Source: Clostridiaceae bacterium
Lineage (GTDB): Bacteria; Bacillota; Clostridia; Oscillospirales; Acutalibacteraceae
Assembly: GCA_016281115.1 (NCBI GenBank)
Contig: JAEEHZ010000258.1
Span: forward strand, 1-5,609
Reading direction: 5' to 3'
DNA: 5,609 nucleotides
This document shows, in pieces, positions 1-5,609 of the stretch (position 1 is its first letter; each line of letters begins with the position of its first letter). The notes beneath the pieces were generated by a model. That model had not been told where the DNA came from. It was given only the letters and a program-made list of their open reading frames with translations, and did no database searches. A program made the position numbers and the translations under genes.

Positions 1-168
1 AACGCCGTTTATAAGCTCTTTTGCAAAATCACTTATAACGATTTCCCTGCTTTCTTCGGCGTTATTTATGAGCTCTTCGAACGGAGAATCGTTATAGCAT
101 TTTTCAAAGAGAAGTGCAAACGCCTCTTCTCTGCTTTGGCGTCTCGATACAAAATCACGTTTAACCAT
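1..168 (-). CDS. nusB: Transcription antitermination factor NusB, N-terminal part (runs off window)
   Basis: NusB is a small all-helical RNA-binding protein. With NusE (ribosomal protein S10) it binds boxA RNA and takes part in antitermination complexes, above all on rRNA operons. The 56 codons visible begin MVKRDFVSRRQSREEAF and go on to ALLFEK, then REIVISDFAKELINGV. The RRxxREEAF..LLFEK arrangement followed by a helix ending in DFA.ELINGV is the usual start of clostridial NusB proteins. The C-terminal two thirds lie outside the window. The ATG at 166-168 gives a family-like N-terminus but has no Shine-Dalgarno close to it. The frame is open upstream to a stop near 226-231, and a TTG at 196-198 has an AGAAAGG 8 bases before it. 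That start would add ten mostly hydrophobic residues, which is unlike NusB, so I keep the ATG. The gene follows a terminator and has its own promoter, so it is probably not part of the glucokinase operon. Confidence 0.88.
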   Translation of the reverse strand, partial: MVKRDFVSRRQSREEAFALLFEKCYNDSPFEELINNAEESREIVISDFAKELINGV

Positions 169-181
169 AATCACGCAAATA

Positions 182-203
182 CAGATTTGAAAAAGCAAAT
201 CTG
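182..203 (-). promoter_or_regulatory. 8-bp perfect hairpin in the nusB leader
   Basis: CAGATTTG and CAAATCTG form a perfect 8-bp stem with a 6-base loop. In the leftward transcript it lies between the only Shine-Dalgarno-like sequence (207-213) and the ATG of nusB (166-168). It also buries the alternative TTG start codon (196-198) in its 5' arm. It has no adjacent U-tract in the leftward direction, so it is not a terminator. A role in controlling nusB translation is inference. Confidence 0.55.
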
Positions 204-206
204 AAA

Positions 207-213
207 CCTTTCT
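207..213 (-). promoter_or_regulatory. Shine-Dalgarno-like AGAAAGG of nusB leader
   Basis: This is the only purine-rich anti-16S-like sequence in the nusB leader. It sits 8 bases before an in-frame TTG (196-198) but 38 bases before the family-consistent ATG. This makes the start choice ambiguous, unless the hairpin in between shortens the effective distance. Confidence 0.45.
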
Positions 214-227
214 GCAAAATTTACGTT

Positions 228-236
228 ATTATAACA
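228..236 (-). promoter_or_regulatory. Extended -10 promoter for nusB
   Basis: On the minus strand the bases read TGTTATAAT, a perfect TATAAT -10 preceded by the TGn extension. No good -35 hexamer is present 17-18 bases further upstream (about 251-257), as is common for extended -10 promoters. The start point would be near 221, giving a leader of about 50 bases before the ATG. A terminator upstream at 354-387 fits an independent transcription unit. Confidence 0.6.
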
Positions 237-353
237 ATATTTCAGTTCATTATATCACATTATTACATATATTTAAAGTAATTTTTATCAAAAAATTAAA
301 TGTCAGACAAAAAAATTAAATTTTCACCAAACAAGTTAAAAAAAATAAAAAGC

Positions 354-387
354 AAGAAAAAAGCGCCTCCGAATAATCAGAGACGCT
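354..387 (-). terminator. Rho-independent terminator of the dockerin-glucokinase-membrane protein operon
   Basis: Read leftward, AGCGTCTC (387-380) pairs with GAGGCGCT (369-362) through 8 bp including one G-U, with a 10-base loop. Five further T follow at once (361-357), then a T-rich stretch down to about 338. The stem starts 14 bases after the stop codon of the leftward membrane protein gene. The rightward side lacks a T-tract, so it acts in one direction. Confidence 0.88.
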
Positions 388-401
388 GGTTATATTTCGT
401 T

Positions 402-860
402 TCAGCGATTGTCGTAATAGTAATCATTGCCTTCTCTTATCGAATCCACCTCATCCTCTACAATAAACTCCAAAAAGAATATGATCTTCGCGAGTATAAG
501 CACAATAGAGGCCACAATGGCTATTTGAGAATACCATGACCCGAGTCCTCTGTATTTAAAAAGTACTACGAAAAACAGCGGATGGATTATAAATTCCAGC
601 ACAGAAGAAAACCTCGGTAAAAGGCACAGGAACACAAAAAACGCTACATAACATATAAGCGAAAGCGTTGCATTTCTTATGTATGCGTTGTATTTGTAAA
701 CAAGGACACTTGAGGTCACGGCACACACATAATCAAGCTGAAGCATTGTAAGTAAAAAAGGCATAACAACCTTGAACACAATATAATAAATCGTTCTGTG
801 TTTCCCTATAAAAACTCTGATCTTTTGCTTTAGCGTTAACTTAAGTTTACTTATACCCAT
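402..860 (-). CDS. Small multi-pass membrane protein of unknown function
   Basis: I do not recognise this 152-residue protein. It has a basic N-terminus (about residues 1-22, rich in Lys and Arg, probably cytoplasmic). Four or five hydrophobic segments follow, roughly at 24-41, 44-56 (weak), 64-81, 87-103 and 111-133. The short C-terminal tail is acidic and Tyr-rich, ending EGNDYYYDNR. No catalytic or transporter motif is visible. The start is well supported: an AGGAG at 870-874 stands 9 bases before the ATG. The gene lies 28 bases after the glucokinase stop codon and is followed at once by a terminator, so it is almost certainly the last gene of the glucokinase operon. That could hint at a role in sugar uptake or in the envelope, but nothing in the sequence proves it. 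Confidence 0.8.
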   Translation of the reverse strand: MGISKLKLTLKQKIRVFIGKHRTIYYIVFKVVMPFLLTMLQLDYVCAVTSSVLVYKYNAYIRNATLSLICYVAFFVFLCLLPRFSSVLEFIIHPLFFVVLFKYRGLGSWYSQIAIVASIVLILAKIIFFLEFIVEDEVDSIREGNDYYYDNR

Positions 861-888
861 AAAATATAACTCCTATATATTACAGTTA

Positions 889-1842
889 TTATTTTTTCAA
901 AAACGCGGCGCCTACAACCCCGGCGTCATTACCCAAGGAAGCAATACAAACTTTTGTTTGTTTATTGTTATGCTTTGTGTAGCGCTCTTTTTCTATAATT
1001 TTCATAACGGGGTCAAGCAAATTTTCGCCTTCACGGCTAATTCCTCCGCCAATGCACAGCACATCCGGCTGAAAAATATTTATCGTGTTTACCAGCCCGC
1101 AAGCCAAATATGATATGTAATCATCCACAACACGCGAGCCTGTTTTATCGCCGGCTTTTTTAGCGCTGAAGGCTGTCATACCCGTTATTTTTTTAATATC
1201 GCCGTTTACCGACTTCAGTATGTAAGAATTGAGCGGGTTTTCCTTTTGCACGGCTTCTTTTGTTAATTCTATAAGACCTGTGGCAGAGGCATAAGCCTCC
1301 CAACAACCCTTTCTTCCGCACGCACACTCTTTTCCGTCTTTTACGATTACCATATGTCCCATTTCTGCGCCTGCGTAATTAGAACCGCTGTATATTTCAC
1401 CGTTAATTATTATACCGCCGCCGACGCCTGTGCCAAGCGTGATTACAACGGCGTTGCGCGCTCCCTTTGCGGCTCCCGCCAAATATTCACCGTATGCAGC
1501 GCAGTTGGCGTCGTTTTCGATGAATACGGGCTTTGCCATACGCTCTGTCCTCATCTTTACTATCTTCCAATTATGAAATCCGAGATTGGCGCTGTATTCC
1601 ACTATGCCTGTGTCTTTATTCACCGCTCCGGGTACACCTATTCCCACACATTCTATATCGTCTGTGGTAATATTTGCTTTGGCAAGTGCTTTTACAGCCG
1701 CCGCGACCATAGAATCACAAATTTCGGCTTCCGGGCGCGGAGCAGCGGTCTTTACCTCCGCCTTTGATATTATCTTATAATCGTCGTTAAGTACGCCTGC
1801 AACTATGTTGGTACCGCCTAAATCAATTCCTAAATGATACAT
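889..1842 (-). CDS. glcK: ROK-family glucokinase
   Basis: This cytoplasmic kinase probably phosphorylates glucose to glucose 6-phosphate with ATP (EC 2.7.1.2), feeding glycolysis with sugar not phosphorylated by a PTS. The 317 residues are the usual length for the family. Visible motifs are the phosphate-binding DLGGTN at 7-12, the ENDAN segment at 109-113 with the catalytic Asp111, LGTGVGGG at 136-143, and EMGH at 160-163. The ROK zinc site follows: His163 with Cys173, Cys175 and Cys180 in the CxCGxxGCWE motif. GGGIS is at 265-269. All key residues are intact, and the absence of an N-terminal helix-turn-helix argues for an enzyme rather than a NagC/XylR-type repressor. The start has AAGGA at 1846-1850, a rather short spacing of 3-4 bases. 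It lies 39 bases after the dockerin hydrolase gene and 28 before a membrane protein gene, in one leftward operon. Another hexose or N-acetylhexosamine substrate cannot be excluded from sequence alone. Confidence 0.9.
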   Translation of the reverse strand: MYHLGIDLGGTNIVAGVLNDDYKIISKAEVKTAAPRPEAEICDSMVAAAVKALAKANITTDDIECVGIGVPGAVNKDTGIVEYSANLGFHNWKIVKMRTERMAKPVFIENDANCAAYGEYLAGAAKGARNAVVITLGTGVGGGIIINGEIYSGSNYAGAEMGHMVIVKDGKECACGRKGCWEAYASATGLIELTKEAVQKENPLNSYILKSVNGDIKKITGMTAFSAKKAGDKTGSRVVDDYISYLACGLVNTINIFQPDVLCIGGGISREGENLLDPVMKIIEKERYTKHNNKQTKVCIASLGNDAGVVGAAFLKK

Positions 1843-1853
1843 AAATCCTTATT

Positions 1854-1867
1854 CGGCACAACTGCCG
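1854..1867 (-). other. Small intergenic hairpin before the glucokinase ribosome binding site
   Basis: CGGCA and TGCCG form a 5-bp GC-rich stem with a 4-base loop in the 39-base gap between the dockerin hydrolase stop codon and the glucokinase start. No T-tract follows, so it should not terminate transcription. It stands just upstream of the AAGGA of the glucokinase gene and could be an RNA-processing or stability element. A chance stem of this size is also possible. Confidence 0.3.
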
Positions 1868-1881
1868 TTTCCTTTCAATTA

Positions 1882-3399
1882 CTAAAACTGTGTTATAAGC
1901 TGAGCAATATATTTTTGTATCAGAACAACATCGTCAAGCGATATTTCGCTGTCTTTGCTTGCATCTGCTACCGCGCTTTGCACCACGTTAAAATCTACCA
2001 GCTTCGCAAGATATTTTTGTATTTCTACAACATCTTCAAGCGTTATTTGTCCGTCTTGGTTTACGTCACCTATCAAATAAGAGTCTTTGTCACTGTCATT
2101 ATCGGAAGAATTGTAAATATCGTTTACAGCATCGTCGTGTATCAAAGACATATAGTGTTCCGGAAAATGTGCGTATAAAGCTCCGTTTATTGTTTTCTGC
2201 AAATCAAAATCATATTTCAGTTTTATCAAATTGCTTACAGCTGAGATTAATTCGTTGTTTTCTATCGAATCTCCCGGAGAGTTTTGAGAATCTCCTTCAA
2301 AAGACGACGCCATTGCTTTCATAATAGAGCTTTGCAAACTGAAATATCCCTGTTCGCTTACCGAATCGGTTACAACTTCCAAAATCTGGTTTACTATTTG
2401 AGTATGCTCCGGGCTACACGGTACTACGCCCTCATATTTCGTATCTTTTAATAATTCGTTAAAATACTGCTGTGCAGTATCACTCATTGTGTCGGGAAGA
2501 TAAATTATATTTCCGTATGTAGAGAATCCCCATTTCTCGGGTGCCATCATAGGTATAACGTCGCTGGGTGAATTGATAACAAATATGTTTTTATCGGCCT
2601 CGCAGTTAACATCACACTCTCTGGCGCCTGCGGGGCACGCAAATTGATAAGAATAAATGTTTTCGGGTGATATATATTGTGAAACTAAATCGCTTCTGCT
2701 TGCAGCGCCCGTATTTATTGTATGCGAAATCAGGTTGGCAACAGACGCGCCGCGGCTGTAGCCTGAGATCCACAGTTTTACATCGCCCTTAAATGACGAT
2801 CTGTTATCTCTTATATACTCGTTTAAGGCTTCGTATACCTGTTTTGCGGCTGTTCTGAATCCATAATGTTCCAAATTGCTGTTTACGGTGTCATAATCTC
2901 CGAAAATATGAAGATTGCTTACCCATTCTCCGCCGTAGTTACCGCCTCTTATAATCACCGAGAGCAACGTATCTTTTTTTCCGTAAGCTCCCGAAATTTC
3001 CTTTTGCGCAAAAGCAAATGCAACCTTATCGTCCATACTTGTAATGGGTACATTATAATTATAAAATTCAGCGTTTCTAAAACCCATTGACTTATAAGTT
3101 TTTCTTATGTTGCTGTCTGCAGAGAATTTGTCTTTGTCACTGCTTTTCATGTATTCGGGCGAACTGAAAGCCGACATAGACATTGCTAAGGACAAAACAG
3201 ACATTTTCGGGCTGTATTTTTTGTTATCGCGATAAAAATAACTGTCGCTGTAGGGGCAAAGATACTCAATTGTGGTATCAGCCATAGTGCAAATGTAAAG
3301 CTTTTCGTTGAATTCACCTGAATATGCCGCCGCGTTTTTTACCGCGGCACAGCCGAATATCATCGCAAAGGCTATTGCAGTACATAAGAATCTTTTCAT
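1882..3399 (-). CDS. Secreted lipase-like serine hydrolase with C-terminal type I dockerin
   Basis: This 505-residue exported protein probably hydrolyses an ester and docks onto a cohesin-bearing scaffold. The start chosen is the ATG at 3397-3399, with GGGGTGGA 5 bases upstream; an in-frame ATG at 3460-3462 lies inside the promoter. Residues 1-25 are a signal peptide (MKRF, hydrophobic core, likely cut after AAA at 23-25). The middle resembles class 3 lipases of the alpha/beta-hydrolase fold. RGGNYGGEW (about 151-159) matches the oxyanion-loop region, GYSRG has the nucleophile Ser215, NSPSDVIP has the probable acid Asp280, and PEHYMS has the probable His415. An Asp/Ser-rich linker (about 430-440) leads to a dockerin (about 443-505). 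Its first calcium loop is canonical (GDVNQDGQITLEDV); the second, DASKDSEISLDD, has Ser in place of Asn and Gly. Each is followed by an IQKYLA or IQKYIA helix. The substrate is unknown; an acyl-sugar or polysaccharide esterase is as likely as a lipase. It is the first gene of the leftward operon. Confidence 0.87.
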   Translation of the reverse strand: MKRFLCTAIAFAMIFGCAAVKNAAAYSGEFNEKLYICTMADTTIEYLCPYSDSYFYRDNKKYSPKMSVLSLAMSMSAFSSPEYMKSSDKDKFSADSNIRKTYKSMGFRNAEFYNYNVPITSMDDKVAFAFAQKEISGAYGKKDTLLSVIIRGGNYGGEWVSNLHIFGDYDTVNSNLEHYGFRTAAKQVYEALNEYIRDNRSSFKGDVKLWISGYSRGASVANLISHTINTGAASRSDLVSQYISPENIYSYQFACPAGARECDVNCEADKNIFVINSPSDVIPMMAPEKWGFSTYGNIIYLPDTMSDTAQQYFNELLKDTKYEGVVPCSPEHTQIVNQILEVVTDSVSEQGYFSLQSSIMKAMASSFEGDSQNSPGDSIENNELISAVSNLIKLKYDFDLQKTINGALYAHFPEHYMSLIHDDAVNDIYNSSDNDSDKDSYLIGDVNQDGQITLEDVVEIQKYLAKLVDFNVVQSAVADASKDSEISLDDVVLIQKYIAQLITQF

Positions 3400-3439
3400 T
3401 ATCGTCCACCCCGAAAAACATATTCCCATACTCGTTAGT

Positions 3440-3469
3440 ATTTTAACACACTTTATCGTCATAAATCAA
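3440..3469 (-). promoter_or_regulatory. Promoter of the dockerin hydrolase operon
   Basis: On the minus strand TTGATT (3469-3464) is followed after 18 bases by TAAAAT (3445-3440), which also carries a TGn extension (TGTTAAAAT). Transcription would start near 3433, about 34 bases before the ATG at 3399. This also excludes the longer reading from 3462, whose first codons fall in the promoter spacer. Confidence 0.6.
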
Positions 3470-3549
3470 GCACTATTTAAAATAATTTTATATTAATCAA
3501 TCAAAGCGAAAGTAATAAATATTGATTTTTTTGTTTATAATGCTTGATT
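3464..3549. repeat. Inverted TTGATT repeats across the divergent promoter region
   Basis: AATCAAGC (3464-3471) and GCTTGATT (3542-3549) are a perfect 8-bp inverted pair and contain the -35 hexamers of the two divergent promoters. The context is also alike: CATAAATCAAGCA on the left and the reverse complement CATAATCAAGCA on the right. Three further TTGATT copies lie between: two overlapping on the minus strand at 3495-3504 and one on the plus strand at 3522-3527. The region is very AT-rich, so chance contributes, but the head-to-head order is regular. A shared binding site is inference. Confidence 0.4.
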
Positions 3550-3572
3550 ATGTTTGGCAGATACTGTATAAT
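3544..3572 (+). promoter_or_regulatory. Promoter of the M23 peptidoglycan hydrolase gene
   Basis: TTGATT (3544-3549) is separated by exactly 17 bases from a perfect TATAAT (3567-3572). The start point would be near 3579, giving a leader of about 78 bases. That leader contains no riboswitch structure I recognise. A second TATAAT at 3536-3541 has no matching -35 and is less likely. Confidence 0.7.
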
Positions 3573-3656
3573 AAGGTTGTATATTTTGCGGATGATATGA
3601 ATATTATTTAACAATGACATATATGAGATCAAATAAACAGGAGGTTTTACGAAAAT

Positions 3657-4889
3657 ATGTTTAAATTGGTTTTCAAAAAAATAATCCCTGTCATACTCTC
3701 TGTCTGCCTTGTGATAGGTGTGACCTATAAATTTACGACCCGCACATACGCCGAGGTAACTCAGGACGATATAGACGCTATAAAAGAGCGTCAAAGCGAG
3801 CTTGAGAAGCTTGATTCCGAACTTGACGCAGAAATTGAAACAGCCCGTTCGGATATTTCCAAGCAAAAAGATCTGTGCGTTGCGCTTGAGAAGAAAATAG
3901 ATAATCAGCAAAGTGAAATCGACTCTGTCTTACAGGCAATAGATATCTTAAACGACGAAATTTCCGAAAAAGAAGCCGCGATTGCAGATGTTCAAAACGA
4001 AATCGACAGCGACACGGAACGTCTGCGTCAGAGGATAAAATCTCTTTATCTGGCAGGTGACACCACCACACTTGAGATAATATTGGGAGCCAAAGATTTT
4101 GACGACCTGCTTGATAAATCTTATGTAATTAAACAAATGGGCGAAGCCGACGCAAAAATCGTTGACGATCTCAACTCAAATATGGAATCCATACGTGAAG
4201 AAAAAGAGATAATAGAGTCCGACAAAGACGAATTGCTCACACAAAAAGCAAAGCTTGAAACTAAGATGGCGGAATTAAACGAGCTTCAGTCTGAGTATAA
4301 CACCGTACTTTCCGGGCTTGAGGATTACAAATCCGAGCTTGAAGCCCAGAAAAGCGCAAACGCATCCGAAAAGAAAAGCCTTGTAAACGAATTGAATGAA
4401 GCCGAGGCAGAGCTTGCGGCTCAATATGCGGCTCAACAGAACTCAGATAACGGCTCGAACTACACATCTTATATAGACCCTTACGCATATGTATCATCAG
4501 GCAGCGGATATTGCTGGCCTGCCCCGCAATGCTCGATAATAACAGCCTATTGGGGCGACGACAGAGGTCACAAGGGTATTGACCTTGCATGCGCCGGCAG
4601 CGCATACGGTCTTCCTATTGTGGCAGCCCAAAGCGGTACCGTTACAATTGCAAACGGCTCTGATTCCTGGGGTCAGGGCTGGGGCTATTACATAAAGATC
4701 GACCACGGAAACGGCTACTCTACCCTATACGCTCACTGCAGTCAGGTAGTTGTTTCTCCCGGTCAAAGCGTGGAGCGCGGCGAGCTTATTGGATACATCG
4801 GAAATACCGGTAATTCTTACGGCGCCCATCTGCACTTTGAGTGTTGGTACGGAGACATCAGATATGATCCCTTGACCGAATTGGCATAA
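3657..4889 (+). CDS. Secreted PcsB/CwlO-like coiled-coil M23 peptidoglycan hydrolase
   Basis: This 410-residue protein is probably an extracellular murein endopeptidase that cuts peptide crosslinks during growth or division. An AGGAGG at 3639-3644 stands 12 bases before the ATG. Residues 1-32 form a basic and hydrophobic export signal, likely cut after TYA. Residues 33 to about 258 are charged heptad-rich coiled coil. The break RIKSLYLAGDTTTLEIILGA at 126-145 is typical of the PcsB-type N-terminal domain. A short polar linker (about 259-283) leads to the M23 domain (about 285-406), with zinc ligands His305 and Asp309 (HKGID) and His393 (HLHFE). His360 (YAH) and His391 are the usual catalytic histidines, so the active site is complete. 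In this class (EnvC, PcsB, CwlO) the coiled coil usually mediates control by FtsEX; such a partner is not in the window. It is a monocistronic unit with its own promoter and terminator, divergent from the dockerin operon. Confidence 0.92.
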   Translation: MFKLVFKKIIPVILSVCLVIGVTYKFTTRTYAEVTQDDIDAIKERQSELEKLDSELDAEIETARSDISKQKDLCVALEKKIDNQQSEIDSVLQAIDILNDEISEKEAAIADVQNEIDSDTERLRQRIKSLYLAGDTTTLEIILGAKDFDDLLDKSYVIKQMGEADAKIVDDLNSNMESIREEKEIIESDKDELLTQKAKLETKMAELNELQSEYNTVLSGLEDYKSELEAQKSANASEKKSLVNELNEAEAELAAQYAAQQNSDNGSNYTSYIDPYAYVSSGSGYCWPAPQCSIITAYWGDDRGHKGIDLACAGSAYGLPIVAAQSGTVTIANGSDSWGQGWGYYIKIDHGNGYSTLYAHCSQVVVSPGQSVERGELIGYIGNTGNSYGAHLHFECWYGDIRYDPLTELA

Positions 4890-4905
4890 ACAGCAAAAAA
4901 TATTT

Positions 4906-4946
4906 TAAGAGCTTGTGTTTATGATAAGACACGGGCTCTTATTTTT
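4906..4946 (+). terminator. Rho-independent terminator of the M23 hydrolase gene
   Basis: AAGAGCTTGTGT (4907-4918) pairs along its full 12 bases with ACACGGGCTCTT (4929-4940), with two G-U pairs and a 10-base loop. An outer T-A pair is followed by five T (4942-4946). The stem begins 17 bases after the stop codon. It separates the hydrolase from the downstream polymerase gene. Confidence 0.93.
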
Positions 4947-4983
4947 ATGATATTAATTATGCACTTTAATTACCGATCACGTA

Positions 4984-5012
4984 TTGACACACGCAATTAT
5001 TTTTCGTATAAT
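4984..5012 (+). promoter_or_regulatory. Consensus sigma-A promoter of the dinB-type polymerase gene
   Basis: A perfect TTGACA (4984-4989), a 17-base spacer and a perfect TATAAT (5007-5012) make an exact consensus promoter. The start point would be near 5019, giving a leader of about 50 bases. A promoter this strong before a translesion polymerase suggests that a repressor normally holds it down. Confidence 0.85.
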
Positions 5013-5049
5013 ATATACGCAATTAACTTTCGTGTAAATTGCGTATAAT
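4991..5049. repeat. Direct and inverted repeats overlapping the dinB promoter and start point
   Basis: ACGCAATT occurs three times: plus strand at 4991-4998 in the promoter spacer, plus strand at 5017-5024 at the probable start point, and inverted at 5037-5044. The first two belong to a 22-base direct repeat with 18 matches, offset 26 bases (4991-5012 and 5017-5038). The second and third are arms of a perfect 11-bp inverted repeat, TATACGCAATT (5014-5024) and AATTGCGTATA (5037-5047), with 12 bases between. CGTATAAT is also repeated at 5005-5012 and 5042-5049. The position suits a repressor operator, or a hairpin at the 5' end of the mRNA. No GAAC-N4-GTTC LexA box is seen here. Confidence 0.6.
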
Positions 5050-5069
5050 TTAATTACGAAGGCGATTTT

Positions 5070-5609
5070 ATGAATGAATATGTTCACAATTTCTCGGATA
5101 AAAAAATAAATTTGCGTAATATCCTCCACTGTGATATGAACAATTTTTACGCATCGGTAGAGTGTATGCTTGAACCCAAGCTCAAAAATTATCCCGTTGC
5201 CGTTTGCGGAAGAGTTGAGGATCGCCACGGAATCGTTTTGGCGAAAAATTATCACGCAAAAAAATTTGATGTTGCAACCGGTGACACAGTGTGGATGGCA
5301 AAAAAGAAATGCCCCGAATTGGTTATCGTTGAACCTCATTTTGACGAATATTTAAAATATTCCGCTCTTGCTAAAAATATCTATTGTCAATACACCGATA
5401 TGGTAGAGCCCTTCGGTTTGGACGAATGTTGGCTTGATGTCACAGCTTCCGAGCTGTTATTCGGCACCCCCGATACGATAGCTCAAAAAATAAGGGAAAC
5501 CATAAAAAGTGAGCTGGGGCTTACTATTTCCGTAGGAGTATCGTTTAATAAAATTTTTGCCAAGTTAGGCTCAGATATGAAAAAGCCCGATGCCGTAACA
5601 GTGATCAAC
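5070..5609 (+). CDS. dinB: Y-family DNA polymerase (DinB / Pol IV type), N-terminal part (runs off window)
   Basis: This is a low-fidelity polymerase for synthesis across DNA lesions. The first 180 residues are present and the frame stays open to the last base. The palm motif CDMNNFYASVE (21-31) holds the metal ligand Asp22 and the probable steric-gate Tyr27. The second acidic motif is FGLDECWLDVT (115-125), with Asp118 and Glu119. The segment SVGVSFNKIFAKLGSDMKKP (154-173) is the family signature after the palm. GRVEDRHGIVLAKNYHAKK (47-65) fits the fingers region that contacts the incoming nucleotide. ECWLD replaces the commoner EAYLD, as in a clostridial branch of the family. The thumb, little finger and any beta-clamp motif lie outside the window. 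The start has AAGG at 5059-5062, 7 bases upstream of the ATG. An N-terminal extension of about 15 residues before the usual start of the fold is a minor oddity. It has its own promoter with a repeat-rich operator-like region. Confidence 0.93.
   Translation, partial: MNEYVHNFSDKKINLRNILHCDMNNFYASVECMLEPKLKNYPVAVCGRVEDRHGIVLAKNYHAKKFDVATGDTVWMAKKKCPELVIVEPHFDEYLKYSALAKNIYCQYTDMVEPFGLDECWLDVTASELLFGTPDTIAQKIRETIKSELGLTISVGVSFNKIFAKLGSDMKKPDAVTVIN

Noticed and set aside
300..539. Rightward 79-codon frame with a Lys-rich start and a hydrophobic stretch
   Set aside because: It has no Shine-Dalgarno, its Lys-rich start comes from the A-tract of the leftward terminator, and its second half is antisense to the well-supported membrane protein gene.
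1354..1780. Rightward open frames inside the glucokinase gene
   Set aside because: They are antisense to a gene with all ROK motifs intact and show no ribosome binding site or recognisable protein features.
3400..3462. Longer N-terminus of the dockerin hydrolase starting at the ATG at 3460-3462
   Set aside because: It lies within the predicted promoter, lacks a ribosome binding site and would put 21 extra residues before a normal signal peptide.
3565..3583. Two TGTATA copies just upstream of the M23 hydrolase, considered as a WalR box
   Set aside because: The copies are 13 bases apart and lack the A at the fifth position, whereas the WalR site is TGTWAH-N5-TGTWAH with an 11-base repeat.
3580..3656. 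Possible riboswitch in the leader of the M23 hydrolase
   Set aside because: The leader is short and AT-rich, with only weak 5-bp stems and no known riboswitch core.
3501..3911. Leftward 136-codon frame over the divergent region and the start of the M23 gene
   Set aside because: It begins inside the hydrolase gene on the opposite strand, has no domain-like sequence, and its 3' part is AT-rich intergenic DNA.

Overview
The window looks like chromosomal DNA from a low-GC, Gram-positive anaerobe of the class Clostridia, probably a gut or rumen Ruminococcus-like (Oscillospiraceae) bacterium. This is inferred from the AT-rich intergenic DNA, the sigma-A type promoters, the AGGAG-type ribosome binding sites, a secreted protein with a type I dockerin, a ROK-family glucokinase of the Firmicutes type, and a clostridial-type Y-family polymerase. 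Five complete or near-complete protein genes and one gene start can be supported. No tRNA, rRNA, CRISPR array, insertion sequence or phage gene is visible.

Left part (1-3399), all leftward. A probable three-gene operon starts from a promoter at 3440-3469. It runs through a secreted lipase-like serine hydrolase with a C-terminal dockerin (1882-3399), a ROK glucokinase (889-1842) and an unrecognised small multi-pass membrane protein (402-860). The gaps are 39 and 28 bases, and the operon ends at a rho-independent terminator (354-387). A separate transcription unit then starts at an extended -10 promoter (228-236) and enters nusB, of which only the first 56 or so codons lie in the window. The nusB leader is odd: its only good Shine-Dalgarno lies upstream of a perfect 8-bp hairpin, 38 bases from the ATG.

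Right part (3400-5609), all rightward. A divergent promoter (3544-3572) drives a secreted peptidoglycan hydrolase (3657-4889) made of a signal segment, a PcsB/CwlO-like coiled coil and an M23 metallopeptidase domain. It ends at a strong terminator (4906-4946). A consensus promoter (4984-5012), embedded in a cluster of direct and inverted repeats, then drives a DinB/Pol IV-type translesion polymerase gene that runs off the window.

The genes are mostly ordinary housekeeping and secretion functions: carbohydrate phosphorylation, cell-wall remodelling, transcription antitermination and DNA damage tolerance. The less ordinary parts are the dockerin-tagged lipase-like enzyme heading a glucokinase operon, the TTGATT-rich divergent promoter region, the repeat-rich dinB promoter without a classical LexA box, and the hairpin-interrupted nusB leader. 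I did not find a clear new multi-gene system.
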